From: Tenacibaculum sp. Bg11-29
GTDB taxonomy: Bacteria; Bacteroidota; Bacteroidia; Flavobacteriales; Flavobacteriaceae
NCBI RefSeq assembly: GCF_002836595.1
Contig: NZ_PJBB01000003.1
Coordinates: 62,001 to 126,000, forward strand
Length of the DNA: 64,000 nucleotides
Direction of reading: 5' to 3'
The translations under genes were made by a program, and so were the position numbers. Below, one piece after another: positions 16,414-28,315 of the stretch; within the stretch, counting starts at the first letter, position 1; every line of letters begins with the position of its first letter. The notes beneath the pieces were generated by a model. It worked only from the letters and a program-made list of their open reading frames with translations, made no database searches and was not told the origin of the DNA.

Positions 16414-18330
16414 TTAGTTGTAACTAAATATTTTTAGATCTTTTCCTTTTCTAAAATAAATACGTTTAGAAGGTTTGTCAATTTTATATTTAGGTTTATT
16501 TACATTAAACTCATAAGATTCTGTAGTACTACCAGAGTCTTTATTAACTTGTAACAACATTTTTTTTCCTTCTGTTTTTGTGTAGAAAAAAGCACTGTTT
16601 TTGGTAGCTTTAAAAGCATTGTAACGATTTCCATCCCATAAGGCATTAGATACTTCACCAAGAATTAAACCTTGACTATGCTGTCTAGCTCCTTTTCTAA
16701 AATGACCCATTCCTTGATCCATTGCGTTTCTACTTCCTACAAAGGCTCCGGTTCCAGCAAGTGCACCTCCTGCACTCATATTCGCTATACCTGAAACTTG
16801 CATACCTGCAGCAGTGGCACCTCCAGCAATAGCTATCGCATTTTTAAGATGACGTAAGCCTTCACCTGGCTGCTTAAAGTATTGTTGTTTTATCACATTC
16901 CCTTTAGGGTCAGTAATAACATATTCCCAATTACTATTTATAAAATATCCATTATCTCTAACCTCAACTGATGTTATTTTACTATGGTCATTAAAATCTA
17001 TTTTTTTAACATCATCCTTACCTAAATTGCTATCAGGGTTTATAATGTATAATTTTTTACGACTTAATAAAATTAAGTTATTATTATTTTCATCAAAAGT
17101 AAGTTTATCTACTTTCTCATCTAATTTAATTTTATAAACACGTTTTTCTTCATCTTTTTGGTAGTATTCAATTCTATATGGAGTTACGAAAACTGTACCT
17201 TTATCATATTTCAATACAGTAAACTCTTCCTCATCTTCTACTTCAAAATCTACATTTTGAATAACTTTACGAGGTTTTTTCCAAATTTTCTTCCCTGTGT
17301 TATCAACTAAATGTTTTTTATTTTTATAGTAAACAATGTATCCTTCATCGGTTTTCTCAACACCTTTTACTTTTTTACGTTTAAATTCTTTTCTCCATGC
17401 TTCCTTACCTGTATGGTAGTCATACATTTTAGCCCCGTCTTTATGTATAAGAAACAGCTTTCCATCTTCAAACTGATAATCAACAAAACCTTCATCCAAT
17501 TTTATAGATTTCTTCCAAACTTCTTTCCCTGAATTTATATCGAAAGCAATTAACTCTTTACCAATAACCTTTTTTCCTAGTAAAGATAACCCCATTGTAA
17601 AACCAGCTTTTATTGCTCCTCCAATCATAGAACTGCTTTTGTTTTCTACAGCAATTAAAGACTCTTTATTCTCTGTGAAAAATAATTTTCCTGCATCAAA
17701 TTTCTCTGAAACAAGAACTTTCCCGTCTTCTTTATTAACTAAAAATACTGTTTTACCTGCAGTAAATGCTATTCTATTTTCATTTTGAATAAAATTATAA
17801 ACACCTGCTCCGCTTAATAGACTACCTAATTTTTTATTAGTTTTTATAGCGCTTTCCCAAAGAATCTTATCATTTTCAATACTAGTTAAAAATAATTTCG
17901 CTTCAGTTTTTGCTGTTTTAGCAAAAAATAAAATTGCTTTGTTACCTAATACATATTTATTAGCAAATAAACTTTTATAAGAGTTCGTTTTGTTATCTAT
18001 AATTTTGTTCCCCGTTTTGATATTAAAAATTGTTTGACCAAATTTACCAAATGGAGATAATGGAATTTCTCTAAAAGCTGATCCTCCATCTTGGCCAAGA
18101 GTATTTAAAGTTGTAATAAAACCTGACTCTTTAAATTCCCAAATTTTTTCACCATTCTCACCATTTACACCATACACACCACCAGCAGTTGTTACAATAT
18201 TAATTCCTGTTGTATTATGTAAGTACAAATCAGAAATTTTAGTATCAAAAGATATTGAATGATCAGCTTCTTTTTGAGCATGTCCTATAAAACAGGCTAA
18301 TAATAATAAAAATAATAATTTTGTTTTCAT
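16414..18330 (-). CDS. Secreted PQQ-like beta-propeller protein
   Basis: A 638-residue protein from the ATG at 18330, which gives a clean signal peptide (MKTKLLFLLLLACFIGHAQ); an ATG 18 bp upstream adds MINKRN. Blade motifs recur: NGENGEKIWEFKES, DINSGKEVWKKSI, YHTGKEAWRKEF and NTGKKIWKKP, the Gly-Lys-x-x-Trp pattern of PQQ enzymes and BamB-type propellers. No catalytic Asp or Ca-binding cluster is evident, so a structural or binding role is more likely than dehydrogenase activity. Residues 495-545 form a Gly/Ala-rich hydrophobic stretch (AIAIAGGATAAGMQVSGIAN), odd for a propeller and possibly a membrane-associating insert. Function unknown. Confidence 0.7.
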   Translation of the reverse strand: MKTKLLFLLLLACFIGHAQKEADHSISFDTKISDLYLHNTTGINIVTTAGGVYGVNGENGEKIWEFKESGFITTLNTLGQDGGSAFREIPLSPFGKFGQTIFNIKTGNKIIDNKTNSYKSLFANKYVLGNKAILFFAKTAKTEAKLFLTSIENDKILWESAIKTNKKLGSLLSGAGVYNFIQNENRIAFTAGKTVFLVNKEDGKVLVSEKFDAGKLFFTENKESLIAVENKSSSMIGGAIKAGFTMGLSLLGKKVIGKELIAFDINSGKEVWKKSIKLDEGFVDYQFEDGKLFLIHKDGAKMYDYHTGKEAWRKEFKRKKVKGVEKTDEGYIVYYKNKKHLVDNTGKKIWKKPRKVIQNVDFEVEDEEEFTVLKYDKGTVFVTPYRIEYYQKDEEKRVYKIKLDEKVDKLTFDENNNNLILLSRKKLYIINPDSNLGKDDVKKIDFNDHSKITSVEVRDNGYFINSNWEYVITDPKGNVIKQQYFKQPGEGLRHLKNAIAIAGGATAAGMQVSGIANMSAGGALAGTGAFVGSRNAMDQGMGHFRKGARQHSQGLILGEVSNALWDGNRYNAFKATKNSAFFYTKTEGKKMLLQVNKDSGSTTESYEFNVNKPKYKIDKPSKRIYFRKGKDLKIFSYN

Positions 18331-18395
18331 GTTTCTTTTATTTATCATTAAATAATTGATTATTATGTAATAAAGTCCGAAAATATAAAATAAAA

Positions 18396-18427
18396 AAGAA
18401 CCCTATGGGATAAAATAGGATTCTTTT
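18396..18427 (-). terminator. Terminator of the DUF6588 protein gene
   Basis: On the minus strand AGAATCCTAT pairs with ATAGGGTTCT (one G-U) around an 8-base loop, followed by TTTTTTA. It begins 32 bp after the stop codon. Confidence 0.75.
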
Positions 18428-18458
18428 TTATTAGACTCTTTTTTGTATACTTAAAATT

Positions 18459-19499
18459 TTATCTAAAACTAAAAGCAATACCTGCATTTACAGTATTATA
18501 TTCTTGTAAAGAGTAACTTCCAAAAATCTTGAAGAAACCTAAACTGATTCTTGCACCTAAAGTAGTGTTAAAGCTACTTGATTTAAATTTTAAGTTTGGA
18601 GCAGTTAATGTTATTTGTTCTGTTCCTCCAGGATAGTTAAAGGTACCAGTATATGCACCATTCATTTTTAAGTCAGCGTTACCAGAATTATAACCTAAAC
18701 CTCCGTAAATATTAATTATTGGAAAATTTAACGAGGCTATAGCTTGAAAAGTAAAAGCAGATAAACCAAATTCACCAACACCATTTTGAATACCTAACGA
18801 ACCTGATGTTTGATTTCCAAATCCGTAGTTTACATCTAAATTTGTATATGCAGCTAATAACGAAACATGTAATGGTAATTTATCTAATGGACCAAACCAA
18901 TTCGTAATTTCTTTTTTTAATCCAAGACCAAACATGCTAACCTTTGCTCCATCATCACCAAATTTTGTTTCAGGAAAGAAACGAGCCATAACTTCAAATT
19001 TATAAGGCAAACCTAATCCTAATTGTACAGCTGGAGCAGGAACTGCTTTTAAAGGTAAATCACCAATAATTCCCCCCGGTAATTCAAAATCTGCTGTTAC
19101 TTGTTGATTTGTACCTCCTATATCTACAGTTCTTGTAACAGTAAATGTTGTTGGAGTATCTGGTCCTGCAAAAGTAGAGGCAGTAGTAGACGCCGAAGTA
19201 ATTGAAGATCCAGCTCCTAAAGCTTGTTGAATGTTAAACGTCTCTTTTTCTGTTGGGATAAAACTTGCATTTAAACCAATAGTGATATCAAAACCAAATT
19301 TTTTATGCACTTTGGCTGTATGATACCAACCTGTGTTCATGCTATTTATTAGTCCCTCCATTCCGGGGCTAAAATACCCTTGAATAAGGTTTCCTGCGTC
19401 TTTTGTACTACCTAAGATAGCTTGTTCAAAACCATCCTGAGCTTTTGCATTAAAAGCTAATGCAAAAAAAGTTAATAGTGATAAAGTAGTTTTTTTCAT
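18459..19499 (-). CDS. DUF6588 family outer membrane protein
   Basis: A 346-residue protein with a signal peptide (MKKTTLSLLTFFALAFNAKA). The N-terminal block SPGMEGLINSMNTGWYHTAKVHKKFGFDITI is typical of the DUF6588 family in Bacteroidota. The second half has alternating strands (YGGLGYNSGNADL, TLGARISLGFFKIFGSYSLQ) and ends AGIAFSFR, suggesting a barrel like the FadL or OmpA-like transporters. No biochemical role is known for the family. It lies downstream of gyrB but behind that gene's terminator and has its own -7 element, so it is likely a separate unit. Confidence 0.65.
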   Translation of the reverse strand: MKKTTLSLLTFFALAFNAKAQDGFEQAILGSTKDAGNLIQGYFSPGMEGLINSMNTGWYHTAKVHKKFGFDITIGLNASFIPTEKETFNIQQALGAGSSITSASTTASTFAGPDTPTTFTVTRTVDIGGTNQQVTADFELPGGIIGDLPLKAVPAPAVQLGLGLPYKFEVMARFFPETKFGDDGAKVSMFGLGLKKEITNWFGPLDKLPLHVSLLAAYTNLDVNYGFGNQTSGSLGIQNGVGEFGLSAFTFQAIASLNFPIINIYGGLGYNSGNADLKMNGAYTGTFNYPGGTEQITLTAPNLKFKSSSFNTTLGARISLGFFKIFGSYSLQEYNTVNAGIAFSFR

Positions 19500-19519
19500 T
19501 TTTCTAAGTTTTTATTTTG

Positions 19520-19527
19520 CAAATATA
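19520..19527 (-). promoter_or_regulatory. Candidate -7 element for the DUF6588 gene
   Basis: TATATTTG on the minus strand matches TAnnTTTG and ends 20 bp before the ATG, implying a leader of about 14 bases. It abuts the gyrB terminator. Confidence 0.4.
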
Positions 19528-19528
19528 T

Positions 19529-19563
19529 AAAAAAGCTCAATTCTATTGAAATTGAGCTTTTTT
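19529..19563 (-). terminator. Terminator of gyrB
   Basis: A stem of AAAAAAGCTCAATT with its complement around a 7-base loop, T-rich on both sides, 22 bp after the gyrB stop codon. Confidence 0.85.
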
Positions 19564-19585
19564 ATATATTTAATTTAAATTGCTG

Positions 19586-21544
<1,959 letters not shown>

Positions 21545-21572
21545 TTAATTTCAAAAAACCGTCTATAAAAGA

Positions 21573-21580
21573 CAAATATA
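21573..21580 (-). promoter_or_regulatory. Candidate -7 element for gyrB
   Basis: TATATTTG on the minus strand matches TAnnTTTG and lies 50 bp before the ATG. The usual -33 TTTG is missing; its place is close to a copy of an 11-bp direct repeat. Confidence 0.5.
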
Positions 21581-21592
21581 GAATCTAACAAA

Positions 21593-21633
21593 TTTACGTG
21601 TTTTAGTTATTAAATAAAAGTTTTTACGTGTTT
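21593..21633. repeat. 11-bp direct repeat upstream of the gyrB promoter
   Basis: TTTACGTGTTT occurs at 21593-21603 and again at 21623-21633, 30 bp apart, that is close to three helical turns. The nearer copy begins 12 bp upstream of the -7 element. This arrangement resembles paired sites for a regulator; no binding protein is known. Confidence 0.5.
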
Positions 21634-21738
21634 GATAGTGAGAATTAACAATTCTAAAAAAACACCTTAAAAGCTTTAAAAAACACTTTAATTTCAAATA
21701 CACTTATATATATGAATGATGCAAGAAGAGTTAAAATT

Positions 21739-21764
21739 AAAAACCTCGCATAAGCAAGGTTTTT
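21739..21764 (-). terminator. Terminator of the coiled-coil protein gene
   Basis: AAAACCT pairs with AGGTTTT, extended by GC across a short mismatch, and is followed on the minus strand by TTTTTAATTTT. It is 30 bp past the stop codon. Confidence 0.7.
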
Positions 21765-21794
21765 AAAGTCTGTGATTTTATAAAAATTTGTGAT

Positions 21795-22538
21795 TTAACC
21801 TAAATTAATGGTTTTTTGTCCTGCTGAAAGCCCTTCTATTGAAATAATTACTTTGTACCTTCCTGCTTTTACATTTTCCCTATCAAATTCGACATATGAT
21901 GTAACACTCAGTGATTCATTTTTGTAATCTACAATTAGGTTATTTTTAGCTCCGCTTTTAGTAACAACTACATTATTTTGAGAATCTAAAATCTTTATAG
22001 AAACTCTTTTTTTCCCTGGAGTAGCCATTTCGTTTTCTAAAACATAAAAACTAACTTTAAAAGCATCTACCTTATTTTTATTAGTTGTTTTTGTAAACTT
22101 CCCACTATTCCTTTTCTTCACAGTAAGGATTTCAGAAATATTTACTTTTAACAATCTAGCTTTATCTATTTTAGAAGCTAAATAATTAACTTTATTATAA
22201 AGTTTTTTTGTTAAGGTTATTTTTTGAGTTAATGCATTTTTATCTTTTTTTAAATCATTATCTAAATCATCTACCGAATCTTTTAAGTCTATAATTTTAT
22301 TTATTTCAGAAATAACTCGCTTAGATAGTTTTTTATTCTTAACAGCCAACTTTTTATAACTTGCTATTTTCTCATCTAGTTCAAGTTGTAATTCATTTTT
22401 TTCTTCAACAGATTTTTTAAGCTTAGAACTCACAACTTTGTAATCATAACTCTTATTAAATGCGTATATAAAGGAGAATACTGTTGCTACAAATAATAAT
22501 ACAAGTAATATTTTTTTTTTGAATATTGGGGTACTCAT
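21795..22538 (-). CDS. Membrane-anchored coiled-coil protein of unknown function
   Basis: About 247 residues from the ATG at 22538; a GTG further upstream would add eight residues with no gain. One membrane helix (residues 8-27, ILLVLLFVATVFSFIYAF) is followed by a long Lys/Glu/Leu-rich coiled coil (about 35-130) and a beta-rich domain (about 140-247) with strands such as KVSFYVLENEMATPGKKRVSIKILD. The C-terminal part resembles a small sandwich domain with a conserved GKKRVSIKI/D region seen in other Bacteroidota proteins of this layout. The bulk would lie in the periplasm. No family name can be given with confidence. It has its own terminator. Confidence 0.6.
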   Translation of the reverse strand: MSTPIFKKKILLVLLFVATVFSFIYAFNKSYDYKVVSSKLKKSVEEKNELQLELDEKIASYKKLAVKNKKLSKRVISEINKIIDLKDSVDDLDNDLKKDKNALTQKITLTKKLYNKVNYLASKIDKARLLKVNISEILTVKKRNSGKFTKTTNKNKVDAFKVSFYVLENEMATPGKKRVSIKILDSQNNVVVTKSGAKNNLIVDYKNESLSVTSYVEFDRENVKAGRYKVIISIEGLSAGQKTINLG

Positions 22539-22705
22539 TCTATCTGGGGGTATTAGTTTCACAAAAGATAAATCTAAATATAGATATAAAATAGTAATAA
22601 TAAAAAATATTTTTTCTTATTACTCATAATTAATGATTCAAATATTTTTTAAAAAAACACAAAAACACCTTAAATTTAAGACAGAACATTTTTGTTAAAA
22701 ACAAA

Positions 22706-22732
22706 AGAAATCTCGCAAATCGCGAGATTTCT
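22706..22732 (-). terminator. Terminator of the pyruvate carboxylase gene
   Basis: An 11-bp perfect stem AGAAATCTCGC with its complement and a 5-base loop, then TTTTGTTTTT on the minus strand, 22 bp after the stop codon. Confidence 0.8.
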
Positions 22733-22754
22733 CCTACTTTTTAGATAAAAATAA

Positions 22755-25700
22755 CTAAACTAATTCAATTACTAAATCTTCTGAGTTCACCATTATTCCC
22801 GATTCTAAAACCAATTCTTTTATCGTTGAATCTTCAACAGCAGTAATAGTAGTCTCCATCTTCATTGCTTCAATAATAAATAAAGGTTGATTTTTTGTTA
22901 CATTTTCACCTTTTTTCACCAAAATAGTAGACAACATTCCTTGTAATGGAGCTCCTATTTCTTTTAAATTATCTTTATCCGCTTTCGTATTTACAACTTT
23001 AGTAGTTTTAATTGACTCATCTTTTACCTGAACAGACCTACCTTGACCATTTACTTTAAAATAAACAGTTATCATTCCATCTTCATTTGGCCTCCCAACA
23101 GAATCCAAAGTAATTAATAATCTTTTCCCTTTATCTAACTCAACAATTATCTCCTCACCTCTTTCCATTCCATAAAAGAAGTTTTTCGTTGGTAAATTTA
23201 TTAAACTATCATATTTTAAATGCTTGTTAAAGGCATCAGTAAATACTTTAGGATATAATTTATATGACAAGAAATCTGTGAAATCTATAGGCCTACTTAA
23301 ATCATTTTCAAATATTTTTCTAAAATCATTATATTCTTCTTCAATATCTAAAGGCTCAATATGTGCATTCGGTCTATCTGTATATGGTTTTTGATCTTTT
23401 AAAATTAATTTCTGAAGATCTTTAGGAAAACCTCCTACAGGCTGACCTAAATCACCTCTAAAAAAACTCACTACTGATTGTGGGAATGAAATTGTATCTC
23501 CACGCTCTAAAACATCCTGAACCGTTAAATTATTACTTACTAGGTATTGCGCCATATCACCAACAACTTTCGAACTTGGCGTTACTTTTACAATATCACC
23601 AAAGAGTAAGTTTACATCTCCATACATTTTAGTAATTTCATGAAAGCGATCTTCTAAACCTAATGCTTGTGCTTGTGGCTTTAAATTAGAATACTGTCCT
23701 CCTGGAATTTCATGTTTAAAAACTTCTCCTGATCCAGATTTTAAGCCAGATTCAAACGGGTAATAATACTCTCTTACATCTCCCCAATAATTAGAATATT
23801 CATTTAAAGAATCTACACTTAAACTACTTTCCCTATCATTAAACCTCATCATTTCTACAACAGAATTAAAATTAGGTTGTGATGTTAATCCAGATAAACC
23901 ACCAAGTGCCACATCAACAACATCCACTCCTGCTTCAATAGCTTTTAAATAGGTTGCTGACTGAATAGACGAGGTATCATGTGTATGTAAGTGAATAGGA
24001 ATATTAACTTCTTGTTTTAAAGCAGAAACTAATTCGAAAGCTGCATATGGTTTTAATAAACCAGCCATATCTTTAATAGCTAAGATGTGCGCTCCTGCAT
24101 TTTCAATATCCTTAGCTAATTGTGTATAATATTTAAGGTTATATTTTGTGTTCTTCGGATTTAAAATATCACTTGTGTAACAAATTGATCCCTCAGCTAA
24201 TCCCTGAGTTTTATTACGAACATGCTCAATGCAAGGAGCAATAGATTTCATCCAATTTAAGGAATCAAAAATTCTAAAAATATCTACTCCATTTTCCCAA
24301 GATTGCTCAACAAATTTTTCTATTAAATTATCTGAATATGCTGTATACCCAACTCCGTTTGAGCCTCTAATTAACATTTGTAGTAATACGTTTGGCATAG
24401 ATTTACGTAACAAACGTAAACGTTCCCATGGGTTTTCTTGTAAAAAACGCATACAAACATCAAATGTTGCACCACCCCAAACTTCCATACTAAAAATATC
24501 TGCATTATTTTTAGCATAACCTTCTGCTACTTTTAACATATCAAAAGTTCGCATTCTAGTGGCTAATAAACTCTGATGGGCATCACGCATTGTGGTATCT
24601 GTAAAATGAATTTTCTTTTCATTCTTTAACCATTCAGCAAATTTTTCTGGTCCCAATTCAGTTAACAAATCTTTTGTTCCTTTGGGATAACTAGCATTTG
24701 CATCAAACGAAGGAACTACAGGTTGAATAAACTTCTTCGTTGAATCTAACTTTTTAACATCTGAGTTTCCGTTTACAATAACATCCCCTAAATAAGTAAT
24801 TAACTTCGTAGCTCTATTCCTTGGTGCTTTAAAAACAAATAAATCAGGAGTTTTCTTAATAAAATTAACTGTTACCTCTCCTTTTCTGAAAGTATCATGT
24901 TTTAAAATATTATCAAGAAAAGGCATATTTGTTTTAACACCTCTAATTCTAAACTCTGCCAAAGCACGACTCACTTTTCTACATGCTCCATCTAAAGTTC
25001 TACTATTTGCAGTAACTTTAACAAGCATAGAATCAAAAAATGGCGAAATAATTGCTCCTTGATATACACTACCTGCATCTAAACGAATACCAAAACCAGA
25101 AGCACTTCTATAAGCCGTGATTTCTCCATAATCTGGCTTAAAATCATTCTGAGGATCCTCAGTTGTAATCCTACACTGTAGCGCATATCCATTAATCTTT
25201 ACAGCTTCTTGATTCGTGATTTTTATTTGCTGATCTGCTAATTTATAACCTCCCGCAATAAACAATTGTGTTTTTACTAAATCGATATTTGTTACTACTT
25301 CTGTAACCGTATGCTCTACTTGAATACGCGGATTCACCTCTATAAAATAAATAGAACCATCATCATCTACTAAAAACTCTACCGTTCCAATATTATTATA
25401 ACTTACCGCCTTACAAATAGCTATTGCATATTTATAAAGCGCATCTTTTGTTTCTTGTTTTAAACCGAATGATGGTGCAAATTCAATTACTTTTTGATAA
25501 CGACGCTGCACAGAACAATCACGTTCAAATAAATGAACTGTATTCCCATAATTATCTGCTACAATTTGAATTTCAATATGCTTTGGATTCTCTACAAACT
25601 TCTCAAGAAAAACCGTATCATCACCAAATGCATTTAAAGCTTCACGCTTACTTTCATTAAAAGCTTTTATTAATTCTTCAGCCTTCCTAATAACACGCAT

Positions 25701-26207
25701 TCCCCTACCACCACCTCCAGAAGCAGCTTTTAACATTACAGGGTACCCTATTTTTTCTGCTTCTTTCAAAGCTACCTCAATACTCACTAAAGCTTCCTCA
25801 TTACTTTTAATAATAGGAATGTTATTTGCTAAAGCAACCTCTTTAGCTGTTATTTTATCTCCTAACGATTTTAAAACGGACACTTTTGGTCCAATAAAAA
25901 TAATACTATTCTTTTCACATTCTTGAGCAAAATTTGCATTTTCAGACAAAAAACCATAACCTGGGTGAATCGCATCTGCACCACACTCTAATGCAACTCT
26001 AATTAACTCATTAATACTCAAATAAGGCTTTAAAGGTTCATTATTTTCTCCAATTTGATACGCTTCATCTGCTTTATACCGATGCAATGAATACCTGTCT
26101 TCAAAGGTATAAACACCTACAGTTTCTACATTAATTTCAGTACAGGCTCTAAAAATTCTAATAGCAATTTCTCCTCTATTTGCAACAAGTACTTTTTTTA
26201 TTTTCAT
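22755..26207 (-). CDS. pyc: Pyruvate carboxylase
   Basis: An 1150-residue single-chain biotin enzyme that makes oxaloacetate from pyruvate, bicarbonate and ATP. The biotin carboxylase part (about 1-455) has KAASGGGGRGMR in the ATP-grasp lid and EVNPRIQVEHTVTE at the active site. The carboxyltransferase barrel (about 530-830) starts with FTDTTMRDAHQSLLATRMRT and holds HLHTHDTS, the metal-binding pattern. The allosteric/tetramer region follows, then the biotinyl domain with EAMKMETT, the biotinylated Lys being near residue 1114. Full length for the alpha4 type. It refills the TCA cycle, in step with mdh nearby, and is a single-gene unit. Confidence 0.96.
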   Translation of the reverse strand: MKIKKVLVANRGEIAIRIFRACTEINVETVGVYTFEDRYSLHRYKADEAYQIGENNEPLKPYLSINELIRVALECGADAIHPGYGFLSENANFAQECEKNSIIFIGPKVSVLKSLGDKITAKEVALANNIPIIKSNEEALVSIEVALKEAEKIGYPVMLKAASGGGGRGMRVIRKAEELIKAFNESKREALNAFGDDTVFLEKFVENPKHIEIQIVADNYGNTVHLFERDCSVQRRYQKVIEFAPSFGLKQETKDALYKYAIAICKAVSYNNIGTVEFLVDDDGSIYFIEVNPRIQVEHTVTEVVTNIDLVKTQLFIAGGYKLADQQIKITNQEAVKINGYALQCRITTEDPQNDFKPDYGEITAYRSASGFGIRLDAGSVYQGAIISPFFDSMLVKVTANSRTLDGACRKVSRALAEFRIRGVKTNMPFLDNILKHDTFRKGEVTVNFIKKTPDLFVFKAPRNRATKLITYLGDVIVNGNSDVKKLDSTKKFIQPVVPSFDANASYPKGTKDLLTELGPEKFAEWLKNEKKIHFTDTTMRDAHQSLLATRMRTFDMLKVAEGYAKNNADIFSMEVWGGATFDVCMRFLQENPWERLRLLRKSMPNVLLQMLIRGSNGVGYTAYSDNLIEKFVEQSWENGVDIFRIFDSLNWMKSIAPCIEHVRNKTQGLAEGSICYTSDILNPKNTKYNLKYYTQLAKDIENAGAHILAIKDMAGLLKPYAAFELVSALKQEVNIPIHLHTHDTSSIQSATYLKAIEAGVDVVDVALGGLSGLTSQPNFNSVVEMMRFNDRESSLSVDSLNEYSNYWGDVREYYYPFESGLKSGSGEVFKHEIPGGQYSNLKPQAQALGLEDRFHEITKMYGDVNLLFGDIVKVTPSSKVVGDMAQYLVSNNLTVQDVLERGDTISFPQSVVSFFRGDLGQPVGGFPKDLQKLILKDQKPYTDRPNAHIEPLDIEEEYNDFRKIFENDLSRPIDFTDFLSYKLYPKVFTDAFNKHLKYDSLINLPTKNFFYGMERGEEIIVELDKGKRLLITLDSVGRPNEDGMITVYFKVNGQGRSVQVKDESIKTTKVVNTKADKDNLKEIGAPLQGMLSTILVKKGENVTKNQPLFIIEAMKMETTITAVEDSTIKELVLESGIMVNSEDLVIELV

Positions 26208-26396
26208 CTTAAATCGTTTATTTTGAGTGTAAAAGTATTTTTTTGTTTAAAAGCAATCAAATTAGTGATAATTTACAACAGATTGTTTAAAACTGTGTTA
26301 TTATTTTTATTTTACTAGTATATAGATTCTATTTTAAAATCAGTTTGACTATAACTTATTTAAAAGTCTTTTTTAAAACTACTAAGAATAAAAAAT

Positions 26397-28061
26397 TTAA
26401 TATGCATCATCATGCACGCTCATTATTGCTCTTCCTGAAGGCTCATTCATATTTTTAAACGCCTCATCCCATTCAAGTGCTGTAGCAGTACTACAAGCTA
26501 CACTAGCTTCTTGCGGCACACTTAAAGCAGCAGTATCACTTGGAAAATGACCTTCAAAAATTGAACGATAATAAAACTCTTCTTTATTGGTTGGTGTTTG
26601 AATTGGAAACCTAAATTTAGCGTTTGCTAATTGCTCATCAGTAACCTCCTTATCTACAACCTCCTTTAAAGTATCAATCCAACTATAACCGACACCATCA
26701 GAAAATTGCTCTTTTTGTCTCCAAGCAACACTTTCAGGTAACATGTCTTCAAAAGCTTTACGAACCACCCATTTTTCCATGCGCTCTCCGTTAATCATTT
26801 TATCTTGTGGATTAATGCGCATCGCAACATCCATAAATTCTTTATCTAAAAATGGGACACGCCCTTCAATTCCCCAAGCCATTAAACTTTTGTTTGCTCT
26901 TAAACAATCATACATATGTAATTTGTCTAATTTACGAACAGTTTCTTCATGAAACTCTTCTGCACTTGGAGCCTTATGAAAGTATAAATAACCTCCAAAA
27001 ATTTCATCAGCACCTTCACCAGATAACACCATTTTAACTCCCATCGATTTAATAACTCGTGCCATTAAATACATTGGTGTAGAAGAACGGATTGTTGTAA
27101 TATCATATGTTTCTATGTTATAGATAACATCTTTAATAGCATCTAAACCTTCTTGAATAGTGAATTTTATTTCATGATGAACAGTACCTATATGATCTGC
27201 CACCTTTTGAGCTGCAGCTAAATCAGGTGAACCTTCTAATCCTACAGAGAAAGAATGTAATTGTGGATACCAAGCTTCTGATTTATCATCAGATTCAATT
27301 CTTTTTTGTGAGTATTTTTTAGCAATTGCTGATATTACTGAAGAATCTAATCCGCCAGAGAGTAAAACACCATAAGGTACATCACTCATTAATTGCCTGT
27401 GTACTGCAGCTTCTAAAGCTTCTTTAACTTCTGCAATACTAGTTTCATTTTCTTTTACTGCCTGATAGTCTGACCAATCTCTTTTATACCATTGTACAAA
27501 TTTCCCGTCTTTACTAGACATATAATGTCCTGGAGGAAATAATTCTATTTTAGAACAAACCCCTTCTAAAGCTTTTAATTCAGAAGCTACATAAAGAGTT
27601 CCGTTTATATCCCAACCGATATATAAAGGAATTATTCCCATATGATCACGAGCAATAAAGTACTCATCTTTTTCGACATCATATAAAGCGAAACCAAAAA
27701 TTCCGTTTAAATCATCTACAAAGTCAGCACCTTTTTCTTTGTAAAGTGCTAAAATCACTTCACAATCAGAAGCCGTTTGAAACTCATAAGAACCTGTAAG
27801 TTTTTTAGCTAATTCTCTGTGGTTGTATATTTCTCCGTTTGCTGCTAAAATTAATTTTTTATCAGCACTAAATAAAGGTTGTTGACCAGAAGCAGGATCA
27901 ACAATTGCTAATCTTTCATGAGCCATTATAACTTTATCATCACTATAAACACCACTCCAATCTGGGCCGCGGTGTCTAATTTTTTTAGCCATTTCTAAAA
28001 CCTGAGGTCTTAAACTATCCGAAGTTTGTTTTAAATCAAACGCACATACAATTCCACACAT
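26397..28061 (-). CDS. asnB: Asparagine synthase B (glutamine-hydrolysing)
   Basis: A 554-residue enzyme that makes asparagine from aspartate, ATP and glutamine. The class II glutaminase begins with MCGIVCAF, so Cys2 becomes the N-terminal nucleophile after Met removal. It continues with IRHRGPDWSG and NGEIYNHRELA. The synthase domain has the pyrophosphatase loop LLSGGLDSS near residue 235 and SGEGADEIFGGYLYFHKAP near 345. Length matches the AsnB class of E. coli. It is transcribed alone, divergently from the trp operon. The Ser/Thr-rich end (SVPQEASVACSTATALEWD) is a known feature of the family. Confidence 0.95.
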   Translation of the reverse strand: MCGIVCAFDLKQTSDSLRPQVLEMAKKIRHRGPDWSGVYSDDKVIMAHERLAIVDPASGQQPLFSADKKLILAANGEIYNHRELAKKLTGSYEFQTASDCEVILALYKEKGADFVDDLNGIFGFALYDVEKDEYFIARDHMGIIPLYIGWDINGTLYVASELKALEGVCSKIELFPPGHYMSSKDGKFVQWYKRDWSDYQAVKENETSIAEVKEALEAAVHRQLMSDVPYGVLLSGGLDSSVISAIAKKYSQKRIESDDKSEAWYPQLHSFSVGLEGSPDLAAAQKVADHIGTVHHEIKFTIQEGLDAIKDVIYNIETYDITTIRSSTPMYLMARVIKSMGVKMVLSGEGADEIFGGYLYFHKAPSAEEFHEETVRKLDKLHMYDCLRANKSLMAWGIEGRVPFLDKEFMDVAMRINPQDKMINGERMEKWVVRKAFEDMLPESVAWRQKEQFSDGVGYSWIDTLKEVVDKEVTDEQLANAKFRFPIQTPTNKEEFYYRSIFEGHFPSDTAALSVPQEASVACSTATALEWDEAFKNMNEPSGRAIMSVHDDAY

Positions 28062-28315
28062 AACTTTATATTTTAATTACTTTCTTAAAAAAGAATATTT
28101 GTTTCTATTTATGACACAAACTACGGTATATAGTTTCTTTTTGAAAACACAAAACAATATTTTAGTATAAATATGAAACAATAAAATAAATAAAAACAAC
28201 AATATGTAACTACATTAATCAATTATCAACAAAAACAACAACACTTTAATAGTTATTAATAAAAAAGTAAAATAAAGTTTGTGAAATCAAAAATCTATTT
28301 TACATTTGCCTTATA
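28062..28315. other. Divergent promoter region between asnB and the trp leader
   Basis: This very AT-rich stretch separates asnB from the trp leader peptide. Its right end holds the trp promoter. Nothing else of note is seen except a weak TAGTTTG that could serve asnB on the minus strand, one base short of the consensus. Confidence 0.5.
28278..28308 (+). promoter_or_regulatory. Promoter of the trp operon
   Basis: TTTG (28278-28281), 19-bp spacer, TACATTTG (28301-28308): a full match to the Bacteroidota promoter consensus TTTG / TAnnTTTG. The start point should fall at about 28313-28315, only one to three bases before the leader peptide ATG. Confidence 0.85.
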
